Source of the DNA: Tetraselmis striata
Taxonomy: Eukaryota; Chlorophyta; Chlorodendrophyceae; Chlorodendrales; Chlorodendraceae
Assembly (NCBI GenBank): GCA_006384855.1
Contig: VCJN01003190.1
Location: 1 to 64,000, forward strand
Reading direction: 5' to 3'
DNA length: 64,000 nucleotides
Every line of letters starts with the position of its first letter. Positions within the stretch are counted from its first letter, which is position 1. This document shows, in pieces, positions 22,601 to 33,502 of this stretch. The position numbers and the translations under genes were made by a program. The notes below the pieces were generated by a model that searched no databases, was not told where the DNA came from, and saw nothing but the letters and a program-made list of their open reading frames with translations.

Positions 22601-25468
22601 CATGGATGACGAGCGCGAAAGGGAGGACCTGCGCTTTGTTGTGCGTGATGATGAGGTGTCTGTGGGGCGCTTCATCAGTGAAGAGGAGGCGGCACGTCTT
22701 GCCGCTGAGAAAGCTGCAACTGAAGCGCAGATGGCCAAGAACGCAGCTGACAACAGTACAGCACGGGCATTAACCATGATGATGGGTGGGACACTAGAGC
22801 GGCCGGATGATGGAATGGCTGAGTTTGCTGTAGAGCGGCCCGTTTGGCTTGACACTGACCCCAAGGCCTGGGGCGCGGAGCAGCTGAAGGAGTACAAGGA
22901 GTATGAGGCAAAGCAGAAGGCGGCTACTGAGGAAATGGCCAAAAAAATCCAAACCGTGGAGACTGAGCTTCGCACTCTCAAGGTCTGTCCATCTTATGTG
23001 TGCTGGAGAGCCTGCCAGAGGCTGGGGGATGGGGAGAGAAATGGATCTAAACGTGTTGCACCTCTGCCGTCCACAATCACAGGCTGGAGTGGAGGACACT
23101 TGTGCCAAGTTTGACGAGGCGCTGGCTGCGTTATCGGCATCAAAACATGCAACTGACAGCGTGATATACCAAATGGAGTTTCGAGTGATGCGACTCAATT
23201 CTGCCATCGAAGCACAGCATGACTACTCAGACACTTCAGAGAATGGGCAGATGCAAGAGATGGAGACTCTGAGAGTGCAGAAAGACAAAAACACGGCTCT
23301 GCTATCAGAAATGCGCCGAAAGGTTTGGCTTTAGAACACCACGTGGTTCCATGCTACATGCAACACATAATTACAGAACACGGTTTGAACATGCGGCTAC
23401 TCAGACTTCTCCTATATTAATATCATGGCACTTGCACCGCCATCTGAAGGTGGAGAGTCAACGTGAACGTGTTGAAGCGATTTCGGCGGAGGACAAAGCC
23501 ATGGAGAAGAGCTTCAAAAAGGACTTTGCTGAGGCTGAAGAGCATGTGAACCAGCTGTATCAGCTGTTCAGGAAGCGCGTTGTACAGCATGCGGCAACAG
23601 GGCAGGTGCGGCCATTGATATCATAACCTTGCACATGGGTTTAACAGCAGTTTCAAGACACTACATGGCGTTTAGTTGCACAATCAATGACAGTGCAGTG
23701 ATATCCCCAGTGCCTTGCATCTAGGTGTTGTGGACGTCTCTCTCGTGCGCGCACAATGAGCAAACACATACACACACACACTCAGGGATCCTAATGATTG
23801 CTCGTGCACATGCAGGCCAAGTTTGGCGAGAGCATGCAGCGTGGGAAGGCCGACGCGCTCGTCTCAATGGACAGTGACAGTGAGGATGTTGACTCGCTGG
23901 ATCCATTCCCCAATGCGGGTAATTTGCATCCGGATGAAGAGCCAACACTAGATAGGTCTGTCGACTGCCCCGCCGGCTTGGATACATACTGGTGGGACCA
24001 ATTGGTGAAAGCACGGGACTCCAAGCTACAGCTTGAAGCTGATTTGCGGAAGGAGGGTGCCAAGCTGGAGGCCATGCAGCAGTTCCTGCAGAAGCTGAGT
24101 GCAAACGATGACCAGCTGAAGGCAGAGATTCGCTCCAACGCCGATGCAATGACCGACTTTCTTGTGGAGAAGCGATTCCATGCACTGAACCTTGACATTC
24201 CTGTCACACTCAAGCAAGGGCAAGTTGAGGCTGAAACTCCGTCAGACACAGTGTCAGACATGTCAGATGCTGTGCTACTGCACCGTAACCGTGTGGAGAA
24301 CATTAACGAAGTCATCAAGCACAAGGGCGGCAAGAAGGTACGCTGTCTTGCTGCTGATCACATCTGCTTTTGTGAGAGTGCTGATCTCTCAGCTGAAACA
24401 GAATCACTGAGCAGTCTAGGTGCAGGAATGTGGTGTCTGACCCCTGTCACCTCATCACAGGTGGAGGTGCTGACGGCAATCAAAGACTTCAAAAAGGGGA
24501 GCTATGAACTGGAGTGGAACAGCAAGAAACTCGACCGTGAGGCAGAGGACCTCATGGAGAAGACGAAGGAGTTGCAGCTTCTGCGCGTCACAAAGAGCCT
24601 TCAGGAGGTGTTGAAGCGCGGTGCAGAAGCACAGTCGTCACCGCATGAGCAGGTAATACATGAGGATCAAGCAGGGACCAGCCACTGGTTTCACCTGTGC
24701 TTCGAAATAATGAGGCTTGTCTCATTCATTTGTGTGTCTGGTGCAGTCCAATTTAGAAGCCCTGCTGAAGTACAACGCTGTCATCCACAACAAAAACCTG
24801 ATGGATAAACAGAACAAGCTGATCAAGTTGCAGGTTCGTTATGAATTTGGGCCCATATAGGGGCTGCTACCTCACCCCTGCCCATTGTTAAGGAAGCACT
24901 GAATCGCATTGGACGGTGGCTGGTGCAGACATCTTGCAGGGAGAAACAACTGCAGAACTATGAGTGTCTACATCAGATACAGCTTATGGAGACGAAGCTT
25001 GGCGAGCAGGGTAGAATAGCGAAGTCACACGAAGCTGCACAAGATCTATCTCCGTCAAAGTATGCTGCGCAGGATTCAGTGTGCCATCCCAGACGTATTC
25101 GGCGCAATACGACTCCACATCTCCCTAGGATAGCTTGCCAAGCCCATAGATTCCATCGCTATGTCTAATTGTGTGGCATCTTACAGGCGAATGAAGACTA
25201 TGGTGACCCACAAGAGGCTGACAGATATCTCCAAGGCACAGAGGGAAGAGCTGGAAATGCTCAGGTATGCGCAAACAGGCATTCCTGTACGCCACACCAT
25301 TGCTTATCAATGTATCTGGGGTATAAGTCTGTGCTTATCCGCCCAGTCCATCTCACCTGGGGACCTGCTGCATGTAGGGCTGAGGTGGAGCGCTTGAACC
25401 TTCGAACCTACCCTTCATTTGTGGAGGAATCTCCATGCTTCCCAGACACCGACCAAGACATGGCCTAG
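16607..25468 (+). CDS. CFAP43: CFAP43-like WD-repeat and coiled-coil ciliary protein, 30 exons
   Basis: CFAP43 with CFAP44 forms the tether that anchors inner dynein arm f on the axonemal doublet, so the product acts in motile cilia. Exons: 16607-16726, 16837-16917, 17023-17199, 17291-17413, 17580-17660, 17828-17971, 18065-18146, 18286-18432, 18558-18699, 18824-18922, 19009-19072, 19203-19294, 19382-19483, 19614-19740, 20150-20377, 20473-20572, 20669-20817, 20932-21006, 21409-21744, 21841-21972, 22076-22342, 22545-22982, 23083-23322, 23450-23605, 23816-24337, 24461-24652, 24747-24833, 24929-25059, 25187-25264, 25378-25468. All introns are GT-AG, every phase closes, and the product is 1600 aa, near the usual family length. 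The first half is a WD40-type region (SGEDGTLRVWSI, LAGQDGTVQ, LSGGLDGSVFIS). The second half is charged coiled coil, including LERLGRQDFIVDQEM, KSFKKDFAEAEEHVNQLY and a C-terminus EVERLNLRTYPSF as in CFAP43. CFAP44/FAP244 is the nearest alternative. The start is the first ATG in the open frame; a short 5' exon cannot be excluded. Confidence 0.9.
19149..19172. repeat. Poly-G tract in CFAP43 intron 11
   Basis: 24 consecutive G residues about 30 bp upstream of the intron 11 acceptor at 19201-19202. The intron otherwise has normal splice signals. Confidence 0.95.
19756..19925. repeat. Poly-C tract plus CA/GACA microsatellite in CFAP43 intron 14
   Basis: About 27 C residues are followed by a long cacaca/gacaca array. 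They lie in the 409-bp intron between the exons ending at 19740 and starting at 20150. Open frames of Thr/His or Val/Cys repeats across this stretch are artefacts of the array. Confidence 0.95.
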
Positions 25469-25631
25469 GCCCCCCATTTGTCCTACACTGTGCCACACAT
25501 TGTAATCATATGTTTCTCTGCCATGGATACCCGTTGGAATGCAATTTACACTATCCATTCATGCTAGGACCCCGCAACGATAGCATCCCGCACAGGAGTC
25601 TATACTCCGGAGAGGGGACTTCAGCTCGCCT
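25469..25631. other. Short convergent intergenic region
   Basis: Only 163 bp separate the stop codons of CFAP43 (+) and the plastid protein (-). The two 3' UTRs must be very short or overlap. Confidence 0.7.
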
Positions 25632-26452
25632 CTACGGGTAGTCATCATCCTTCCAGTCATCATCCTGCTTCTTGGAGGCAATGCTCGATACAATGTTAAG
25701 TACAGTTGTGAGAACAAACTGCAACCACAAGTTCACAATTGTGTTAGATAAGGTATGGAAATAGCAGCTAGTCGTAAAGGGGGTGCAGACACAGAGATAG
25801 ATGCGGCGAGATTCGGCCATCATACCATGAGAATGAAGAGATTGAAAATCCCAGAGAAGCCAATTCCATAACCAAGCCCGCCGTAGCCAAATGGAGAGAA
25901 TCCAAACGGCGAGAATCCAAAGGGAGATCCACCATATACAGGCGGCGCCACATAAACATTGGTGGAACGGTTGTTGACGCTGTTCAGCGATGGGCAAAAT
26001 AAAATCACGTCAGTGGGGCTGCCCTACCAAACAGGCATTGTTTACCATAACCCGGCATGCACAAGCAAGGTATCAGCACAGGTCCAACGGCACACCACGC
26101 ACAGCTCCTGCACCTACCGGGGGGGCGCACGGGGTGGCGGTGCTGCCCTGCGAGAGCTGAAGGAGGACCCGCCCACGCGCCCTCCGCTCCTTGCCGCCAA
26201 AGCATCCTCTGGGACTGCTGCGGTGAACATCAACGCAGCTGCAAGCGTAGCCGCAAACGGAAGACCCGAGCCAGAGTAGATCGAACCGTCGAGACGATCC
26301 CCGTCCTCAGATTTGGGAACAGCCCGCAAACGGAGAGGAGACGCAGGAAGCCGGACGGGGAGTTGCGGAGAAGAGGACCGGCATGCACCCCGTGAGGGAC
26401 AAGGGACCGCGAGAGGCTTACACCCGGCGGCAGAGGAAAGAGTCACGGCCAT
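25632..26452 (-). CDS. Plastid-targeted small membrane protein with Gly/Phe-rich repeat
   Basis: Three exons on the minus strand, 26452-26118, 25979-25826 and 25718-25632; phases close and give 191 aa. The N-terminus is rich in Ser/Ala/Arg/Pro, like a chloroplast transit peptide. It is followed by a hydrophobic stretch FAATLAAALMFTAAVP ending in ALAARSGGRVGGSSFSSR. That junction resembles plant and algal thylakoid proteins of the DUF1517 type and related short Gly-rich plastid proteins. Next come VYVAPPVYGG, a triple SPFGF repeat, a second hydrophobic segment (FSGIFNLFILM then FVLTTVLNIVSSIA) and an acidic tail DDDWKDDDYP. The exact role is unknown. Targeting and membrane placement are inferred from composition. 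Confidence 0.7.
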
Positions 26453-27354
26453 GGCGAGTTCCCAAGTTTCTGTGTGGATGGGAGCGTTGTTGGTGTTATC
26501 CCTCTGGCAGAGCTGAGGGCACGTGAGCCTGCTCGGGGTTTTATTACTACAGGTGCGGCCGGTGTGGATACAAGTACGCTGTCAGTGCTGGCAGTGGTAT
26601 GCTTCTATCTGGCCCGAGGGAGTTGGTTGGGATTCCTAGTAGCTTTTCTCGCGCCGGCGTCGCCCTCATCGTCGCCCATCGATGCGCTACCAGGAGCGAG
26701 TTCTGTTTGTAGTGCGCTTTTGTGAAAGCCCTTATGTACCAAAAAAACCAGGAGCGAGCATCGTGGTCACTACAGATACCCGTATGTAAATCAAGAATTT
26801 CGACTGCTTTCTTTGCGGCTGATGGCGCAGCACGCGCTGCTACCGGCGGTACTTCTGGTACGAGCACCAGTACTCGTCGCGTCATTTCGGTACCCGTACG
26901 AGAATAGTAGTGACGTGGACACGTGGTGCCTTAGCATACTCGTTGTATATCATATATCATCGTAAGAGTATCGGCGATTCGGCGATTCGGCGGAATCGTC
27001 AAGTGCCATCGTGGCACGGTGACGGCGCGGTACGTCATCCGTGTACGCGCGCCACCAGCGCACCGCTACCCGCGCGCGCCGGCCCTCGGCGGTGTGCTAC
27101 GAGTACCAGCAGTGGTACCCCTGGACCCTGGTACCAGCACAGGTAGCTACTGTCGGAGCGGTGCTGCTGGCGCGTATCGTCGGGGCGACACACGTAAGAC
27201 CCCTGGCCTGTTAGGAGCGCTGCCGATACTCGGGTCTGCGTGCTCCACTCGGGTGCCGTACGGGACGGCACAGGGTAAGTCGATATTAAGACCTCGCTGC
27301 GCGCTGTAAGGATTCGCTGGATTTTGCTTCAAGTTCCACCGCGAGTGATCGACT
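26453..27354. other. Divergent intergenic region
   Basis: It separates the plastid protein (-) from the mTERF-like gene (+) and so must hold both promoters. It contains many gtacc/gtactcg runs and the dispersed repeat agttctgtttgtagtgcgct at about 26699. No clear TATA box or other site can be defended. Confidence 0.45.
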
Positions 27355-28863
27355 ATGGCGTGCGCCTGGGGCCTCCCAGCACCAGCACCCATGCGCCCAG
27401 CGAAACTCCGTCGCCAAGCGCCCATCGGACGTGCAGCACCTCGCTATCGCAGTATTTTTGCCAAGTCTGCTCGGAGGTAGCGACCTACCTCTCTACCACA
27501 CCCTCCCGCCACGCCACACACATACACACACTACACACATAAGTCCATATTGAGTCCGAAATCAACAGCGGTGACGGTTCACATCCCCCAACGGCAACCC
27601 TTGTACGATAACGGCAAACTATGAGGCATCCTGCCGTTCCTTATCAGGAGCGACGCGACTGCAGGTGAAAATGTGGAGGTTCCTTGGAAATTGGGGTTTC
27701 AGTGCAATGAACGGTTCCTGGCATGGGACGCAAGCGCTCAAAGGCAACTTCTGCGGATGACTGCAGCGGAAAAACTGGATTTGGTACGTATCTTCCACCC
27801 ATACATGCGACTCTTCTCAGTGATTCTTGCGTTGCCATCAGTGTCCATATGATTAATGACGCCACCCGATTGGCTACACTATTTGCAGGACTCAGCTGAG
27901 GTGCGCAACCTTCTGCACAACTATCTCGACCTGGAATTGCTTTCCACGCAGAACAATATGGAGCTGCTTCCGCGCCCTGCAATGTATTGGGGTCAGATGT
28001 GCCAGTTGATCGAATGGTGCATTTCCAGGTGGATCGCCGTTTGGACCTTGTTTCGCAGATTCTTCCAGATCTCACTGGAAAGCTTGAGCGGCTGAAGCTA
28101 GACACTGTAATTGATCTGATCCGTGACCCGGCGGTAGGGTCACGGAAGTTTCTTTCCATGTTGCTCATATAGTCCCAGTCAGGCAGATGGCGTATCATTG
28201 CATCGTGACGGACCTATCACCATTCCTTAGACTGACGCCTGCATCACCGCTTGCAGGAGCTTGCAATGCGGGTTGTTGGTATAAGAGAAGCCTTGCCAAA
28301 GGTCAATGTCTCACGGGTCATTGCCATGAAGCCAAATATCCTGACGGATAATGTACAGCCTGCAGACCTGGCTTCCCAATTGCAATCGCTCCGGTATTGA
28401 TGCTGAGGCCACCTACAGATTCGCATGCAGCTCATATAGGATGCATGTTGTCCTTGTGTCAGTGAATCGTCTGAAGCATGTAAACACTGCTTCCCACAGA
28501 GATCACTTCGGAGAGAACATTGACGTGTCGCAACTTGTGGAGCAAGAACCGCTTTTCTTGCAGGTGGATATCTCAACGGTGATGCAAAGATTGAAGCTCC
28601 TGCTGCCAAAATATCGAGATCCTGTTGCAGTATTGCTGGCAAATCCACGGGTACTGCCACTTGCTTATGTGCATTTACATATGTACTCTGTGCAATGCTC
28701 GAGCACAGCGCAACACATGGCTACACTCGGAATGCTGAGCATGAAGTATCCCCTTCTCCTAATCATGCTAGTGATGGAATTGTTCCTGCATGTGTTTTCA
28801 CAGGCTGTTCTGGATATGGAGGAACTTGGAATACCAACAGCCATGGATATGGGGGACATCTAG
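27355..28863 (+). CDS. mTERF-like organellar repeat protein with one-base frameshift
   Basis: Six exons: 27355-27476, 27648-27783, 27889-28133, 28257-28393, 28500-28650 and 28804-28863. Phases close except in exon 3, which is one base short. The frame shifts at the GGGG run near 27988-27992, between ELLPRPAMYWG and SDVPVDRMVHFQVDRR. With one base more the product would be 283 aa. The first exon encodes a basic, Ala/Pro-rich leader with RPAKLRRQAPIGRAA, typical of plastid or mitochondrial targeting. The rest is built of helical repeats (LPKVNVSRVIAMKPNILTD, IDVSQLVEQEPLFLQ, VAVLLANPR) resembling mTERF-type organellar nucleic-acid-binding proteins. Frameshift or sequencing error cannot be told apart here. 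The family assignment is moderate. Confidence 0.6.
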
Positions 28864-28940
28864 ATGGGAAGATATGTTTTGTTGCGGGCAAAACCCCGCC
28901 ACCTGATGAATAATGATCCCATGAAGAGTACTTAAAATGT

Positions 28941-30190
28941 TCACTTATTTCTTCTCAATGTACCAAGCAGCTTCGATGCTCTCCATACTTTTTCACAAAC
29001 AGCGCCTATTTGAACGGCAGCAGCAATGCTCGGTGTTTTCAGTGCATTCTGCAATAGGGGCTCACCTGATTTTATTGCAGAATTGCATTTGTTACAACCA
29101 GGCATGATGCCCAGCGGATGTTGAAAATTTGATATTCTCCGAATAATGTTTTTCATCATCATGTTGGCTTGAAGTGGCCACAACATTTCATATACCGAAA
29201 TGCATTACTACTTGTCAAGTCTCACCTGGTGGCGCCTGGACATTGGCAGCATCCTGGACCTGTTGCAGCACCTTGGATGTTGCATCATATTCAGATCGCA
29301 CTGTCTCGAACATCTTTTCTAGATTCTGTGCGTTCTTGTAAGCTTCTTCATTGGCCTTCATGCGTGCTACAAGCTCGTTTTGGAGCTGTTGCCGGATTCA
29401 CACATTTCGATATGTCAGGTTACTGCTGTGCTCAGTAATAGACCATGACTTCTTGATGTGAGGGTGGGAGTACGCTACCTCCACAGATTTCTTTAGGTCC
29501 GACGAAAAGCGAGCCGCTTCTTTCTGCCATGTCGTACCATCATGTTGGGCAGCTACCAGCTGTTTCTCAAGTTGTGCAAGCCGGACTTTTGTCTGGGTAG
29601 ATTCCTGAGCGTGGGTACAGAGTGTGCAGATTTGTCAATGTGCCGCCATCCCTTCTCACAGCAAAGCATGAGAAAATATTCAGCTAATTCCCATAATCCT
29701 TACTTTGGACAAATACCCACATTTTCGAAATGTACTGCACGTGCTCTGAGAGCCGATATTTCCAAATCCTTCTCCTGCATACTTTTTCCATGCTCTTGGC
29801 TCTGCTCAGCCATCATGTTCTCACAGCTTCTGGCATCGTATCTACGCCGCGGCCACAGTCAGATGGTTATCAATATCCGATAGTGCAGCACATGGCGCTG
29901 ATCTTGAGACCCGCTGTGACTGGCTTTGGGGCAAGCCAAGCTGTGACGCTCTCCAAATTGCGGGCACATACATTCCATCCTGCTGCCGGCTCTGCCCCAG
30001 CATATCCGCCGACTTACTTATGGATAAGGTCGCTGATGTGCCGCATGTGGACCTCTCCCTGGTGGGCAGTGAGCCATATCGACGAGACAAGCAGCACTAC
30101 GATAGCGGCGCCTCCCGCTGCTGCCTGCCGGTTGTCTTTCACCCAGCTGAAGCAGCGTCCGAGCGCCGACGAACTACTACCGGCAGGCAT
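28941..30190 (-). CDS. Membrane-anchored coiled-coil protein
   Basis: Five exons on the minus strand: 30190-30018, 29829-29736, 29604-29479, 29385-29226 and 29167-28941; all GT-AG, all phases close, 259 aa. A short N-terminus (MPAGSSSSALGRCFSWVKDN) is followed by one hydrophobic segment, AAIVVLLVSSIWLTA. A long charged helical region follows, with heptad character: EQSQEHGKSMQEKDLEI, VRLAQLEKQLVAAQ, LQNELVARMKANEEAY, NLEKMFETVRSEYD. The C-terminal exon is basic and ends KLLGTLRRNK. No known family was recognised. The layout suggests a tail-out membrane tether or scaffold. It converges on the mTERF-like gene, with 77 bp between the stops. Confidence 0.65.
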
Positions 30191-30715
30191 CCTTCCAGTT
30201 CGACTCTAACAGTGGACGTTTCTCGCGAACACTTTCGCCGTGTGTTCCCTATGTAACGTTGGATTTAGAGCTAGCTGAGCAGCACTTGCCAACTACTTCT
30301 GGCGGGACGCGCGTCGTTTCTACCCGCCGTGACTGCGGGTTGCCTGGTGTCAGTCCAGATGGAGTTAGGTGGCAGTGCGTGCGGAACAGTGGCGCTCAGG
30401 CGCCAGTGAACGGCGGAGCCGGGGGGGGGGGGGGGGGGGGCAGATCCAGACGTGCAGCGACCCGCAGTTCGCCCCGGGACATCGGCCGAAGCCGTCCCGG
30501 CACTTGACCTCTTGCGCGAACTGCAGTCCCGTAGGTCTGGGATAGCCCGTAGACCATTGCCTCATTCGAACCCCGCAGGGCTAATGCATGATTAAGGATT
30601 ACATGTGCTAGCTGCAAAATTCAACCGGGGAAACCCAGGACACCCCAGGACGATATTGCCGAAAATACATCGGCCAGGAATCGAACACGGGATCTCTCAG
30701 GTTTCAATCATATTC
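30191..30715. other. Upstream region with poly-G tract and SINE-like segment
   Basis: 30421-30440 is a run of 20 G. On the minus strand, 30690-30520 contains two box-B-like sites (gtgttcgattcctgg and ggggttcgaatgagg). It also has a run attacatgtgctagc, relatives of which recur at 48813 and 59237 (attacatgagcta). A tRNA-derived SINE family is possible, but no convincing box A was found. Confidence 0.35.
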
Positions 30716-31090
30716 GAGTCTGGTTTTGCCAAGAAGGGTGCGGAGGTTTTATTACACGGAAAAGCGCCATTTTATGGCTAGGAAGGTTAGGCGAAAAGGG
30801 AGGGAATGTCGGAGGAGGAGCCCGCAGGACGGAGGCGGAAAACGGGAGTTTGCTGCCGAAGGCAGCGAGCTGGAAGATGGCAGACAAGCTGCTGGTGGCT
30901 GTCCTAAGTAGCTCCCCGGCCGGGAGCGCAGGGCTCGCGGGCGATGGGGCAGCCCGTACCAAAACCCGATGGTAACCGCTTGAAACCACGAAAGACCGTA
31001 CGGGTCGCACTAGGACAGCTTTAATCCGTTAGGAAACCCCATAAACACGTTTAGAACATTTCAATCATGCATTCGAGTCTGGTTTTGCCA
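30716..31090. repeat. Single unit of the GAGTCTGGTTTTGCCA-flanked repeat family
   Basis: The 16-bp motif gagtctggttttgcca stands at both ends (30716-30731 and 31075-31090). Between them is a 343-bp body with ggcagcgagctggaagatgg and gttaggaaaccccataaac. The same plan is tandemly repeated at 61231-62598, and a truncated copy lies at 48550-48760. Function unknown. Confidence 0.75.
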
Positions 31091-32678
31091 GTTTACACGC
31101 GGTTCGTTTACCACTGCGAGCGTAGGCAGTCGGCATGCGTGCCGACCAGCCGAAGGCGGAAGATGTCTTGAGTTATAGAAGGGGTCTCATGCCAAGAGGT
31201 CTTCGATCGAGGCGCAGGCGCATCAGACGCGGGCGGGAGATGTTGACGCCGGCACGACATAGGCCGGACGTGTCGCGGAATTAAGGCGCCGTCTCCCGAC
31301 GGCGCCCCATAGCACTGGCTGCGCGTCGTGGTGGCGTGCGGCACGAGCCGGAACTGCATGCCAGTAGAAGCAAGGGTAGAAGTGGCCAAGTTGGCGACGA
31401 GCGCCCAGCAAAGCAGCGGCACAGGCACCAGTACGACGAGTACAGCTGCGCGCACGAGCGCGCGAGCGCGCCGTGTACAGCCAGGTGAAGTACTGGTACC
31501 CGACGCGATGGTAACTATGTACATGTACTGGCGATGCACGTTACGAGGGGTGGACATGCAACAACGCGCGATGACAGCGATATTATGTTGCTGTCATCAC
31601 CAGCGGTGGTTGTTTCGCCCCCTTGCGCAAAGAGCGGCGGGAGAAGCGCACAACGCTGAGGGGCGCGGGAACGTGGGACCCTGTGTGGTCGTGTCGTACC
31701 GGCTCTTAGGTGTGTCGGGGTAGGTTGTCGGCGACGTCGCAGAAACCCGCCGACTCGGTAAGCTGTAGGTCTTTCTTCGCGGAGAGCGGTGAGCTGGCCG
31801 CCGCTGCTGCACCAGCGATGGCTGCTGACCACCCCACAAAGCACAGGCTTAGGATGATGCCACGAAACGCACAAGTCGCGTTAGGTGGCAGAGCTGTCCC
31901 CCGGCGGGCAGCTCGTGTTGTCACAGATGCGTTGCCGTGACGTTGGAGGCGGGTTGGCCGGCGTAGAGGCCCTTGTAGCCCATGCCGGCCCGTAACGATG
32001 CCCATGATTTCGGGGCGAGGGTGACGACGAGGCGGCCGCTGCTGCTGCACCAGCGACGGCCGCCGAAGTCCCAAACCCAAAGTTGGCGAGGGGTAGTTAC
32101 GGACACCACGAGACGCCAGGCACGCAAGGTGGCAGAGCTGCCCCCCGGCGGGCAGCTGCAGGTTGTCGTGGTCCTTGTGACGACGACGTTGCATTAGGAG
32201 GCGTCGGAGACGCATCGGCACGAGCCGCACAAACGCCTCCCACTGCGACCACAGCAAACGTTGCTGAAGCATGATTGAGGCGAGGGCAACGAGCCCTCTC
32301 AAAACATGGGCGCATGAGCGGCGACACCCCCGTAACAGACCAATTACGCGAGTAGTTCCGGAAAACCACAGCATGTAACGACCGTTGATGCCATGACGCT
32401 TTGCTGCGAGGACACGCGGACCAGGTTGTAGTGTCTTGCGGGACAACAAGTGGCCGCCCCGACGACATTGACGTCCTCCTCCGTCCGCGCCGATTTGTTG
32501 CGGTGGGCGTAGTTGTCGTCGCTGACAACCTTGACGAGCGGCGGCCATGGTGCCGAGCGCGTCCACCTCACCTACACCTCAAGAGTTGACTACTGCGAGA
32601 GGGCACTCCACTGCGAGAGCCCCGAAGGCTTGTACTGCGACTCAACTTCGGGTGTTGAGGTTTAAACTCCCCCAACGG
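31091..32678. other. GC-rich stretch with a diverged tandem duplication
   Basis: Two units about 240 bp apart share ctgctgcaccagcga (31804 and 32041) and ggtggcagagctg (31884 and 32128). Long open frames on the minus strand (31706-32566) follow from the base composition and show no domain. No gene is supported. Confidence 0.5.
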
Positions 32679-33052
32679 TGTAAGCTTTAGGCGAGGGACT
32701 TTAGCATAGGCAAGGAAACGGTTTGCAGCAAAGGATATTGTTACAGTGTACCGGGGTGTACATGGCTTTATACAAGTATCGGCTCAGCAGTCGGTCGCAT
32801 GCGCAGGCATTAGGCTTGGGTATGCAATCTAGGCTTGGAGTCATCAGGGAGCCATCGGGGCGTAATGGCTGACGAGGGCATGATCACGTGGGCGTGATCA
32901 CGTGTAGCATGTGCGCAGTCTACATTTATGGGCGGAGGAGCAGTATGTATATAGGCGTGCTAGTATATAAGTGAGTGGACAGTGTCGGTATGGGTGTACA
33001 CATGAATGCGGGTATAGATATGCAGGTAGGGTTATGGTGTTTAACCCTAACA
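32679..33052 (-). repeat. Left (3') LTR
   Basis: 374 bp, starting tgtaagctttaggcga and ending ttaaccctaaca on the plus strand. It contains the perfect dyad gtgatcacgtgggcgtgatc region at about 32885-32905 and a TATA-like tatataggcgtgctagtata at about 32947-32966. It is over 90 percent identical by eye to the copy at 47925-48297. Confidence 0.85.
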
Positions 33053-33259
33053 TTCCATCCCGGCCCCAAAAAAGCAGACCCATGGGAATGATACGCAGGG
33101 AAGCGGGTGGGGTATTCGGCGGACAGGGCACGATGATCAGTGTGCGCAAGCATTGCGACAGGGACAAGTAGATTGTGTCGGGCATAATCATGGAGCATAT
33201 CATTACGACTTGTCAGGTTAGCATATGTCGCCCAGAAATTGTGGAATACGGGATGGCAG

Positions 33260-33430
33260 TGCATAGCAAAGGGCAAGCGGAGTTGGCAGGAGTTGGCAGG
33301 CGGACTGTGGCAAGCTGACTGCAAAGCAATATGTGTGACGTTGCCATAGCAAAAGGCAAGCAGAGTTGGCAGGAGTTGGCAGGCGGGGTTTGACAAGTTG
33401 TATGCGAAGCAATATGTGTGCCGTTGACAT
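33260..33430. repeat. 83-bp direct duplication
   Basis: Two copies of a block starting agcaaa(g/a)ggcaagc, with ggagttggcaggcgg and gcaatatgtgtg inside, lie next to each other in the LTR-element interior between integrase and the 3' LTR. Confidence 0.75.
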
Positions 33431-33502
33431 CCAGACTTTATTAGGGCGAGTTTGGCATATGCTACGTATGCTTGATACACAAGTATTGGCGAGTTCTAAC
33501 TT

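Noticed and set aside
30660-30715. A tRNA gene on the minus strand (box-B-like gttcgattcc)
   Set aside because: No cloverleaf with acceptor stem and anticodon arm can be drawn around it; kept only as a possible SINE relic.
31706-32566. 286-codon minus-strand ORF
   Set aside because: GC-rich tandemly duplicated DNA with overlapping ORFs in several frames; no recognisable domain.
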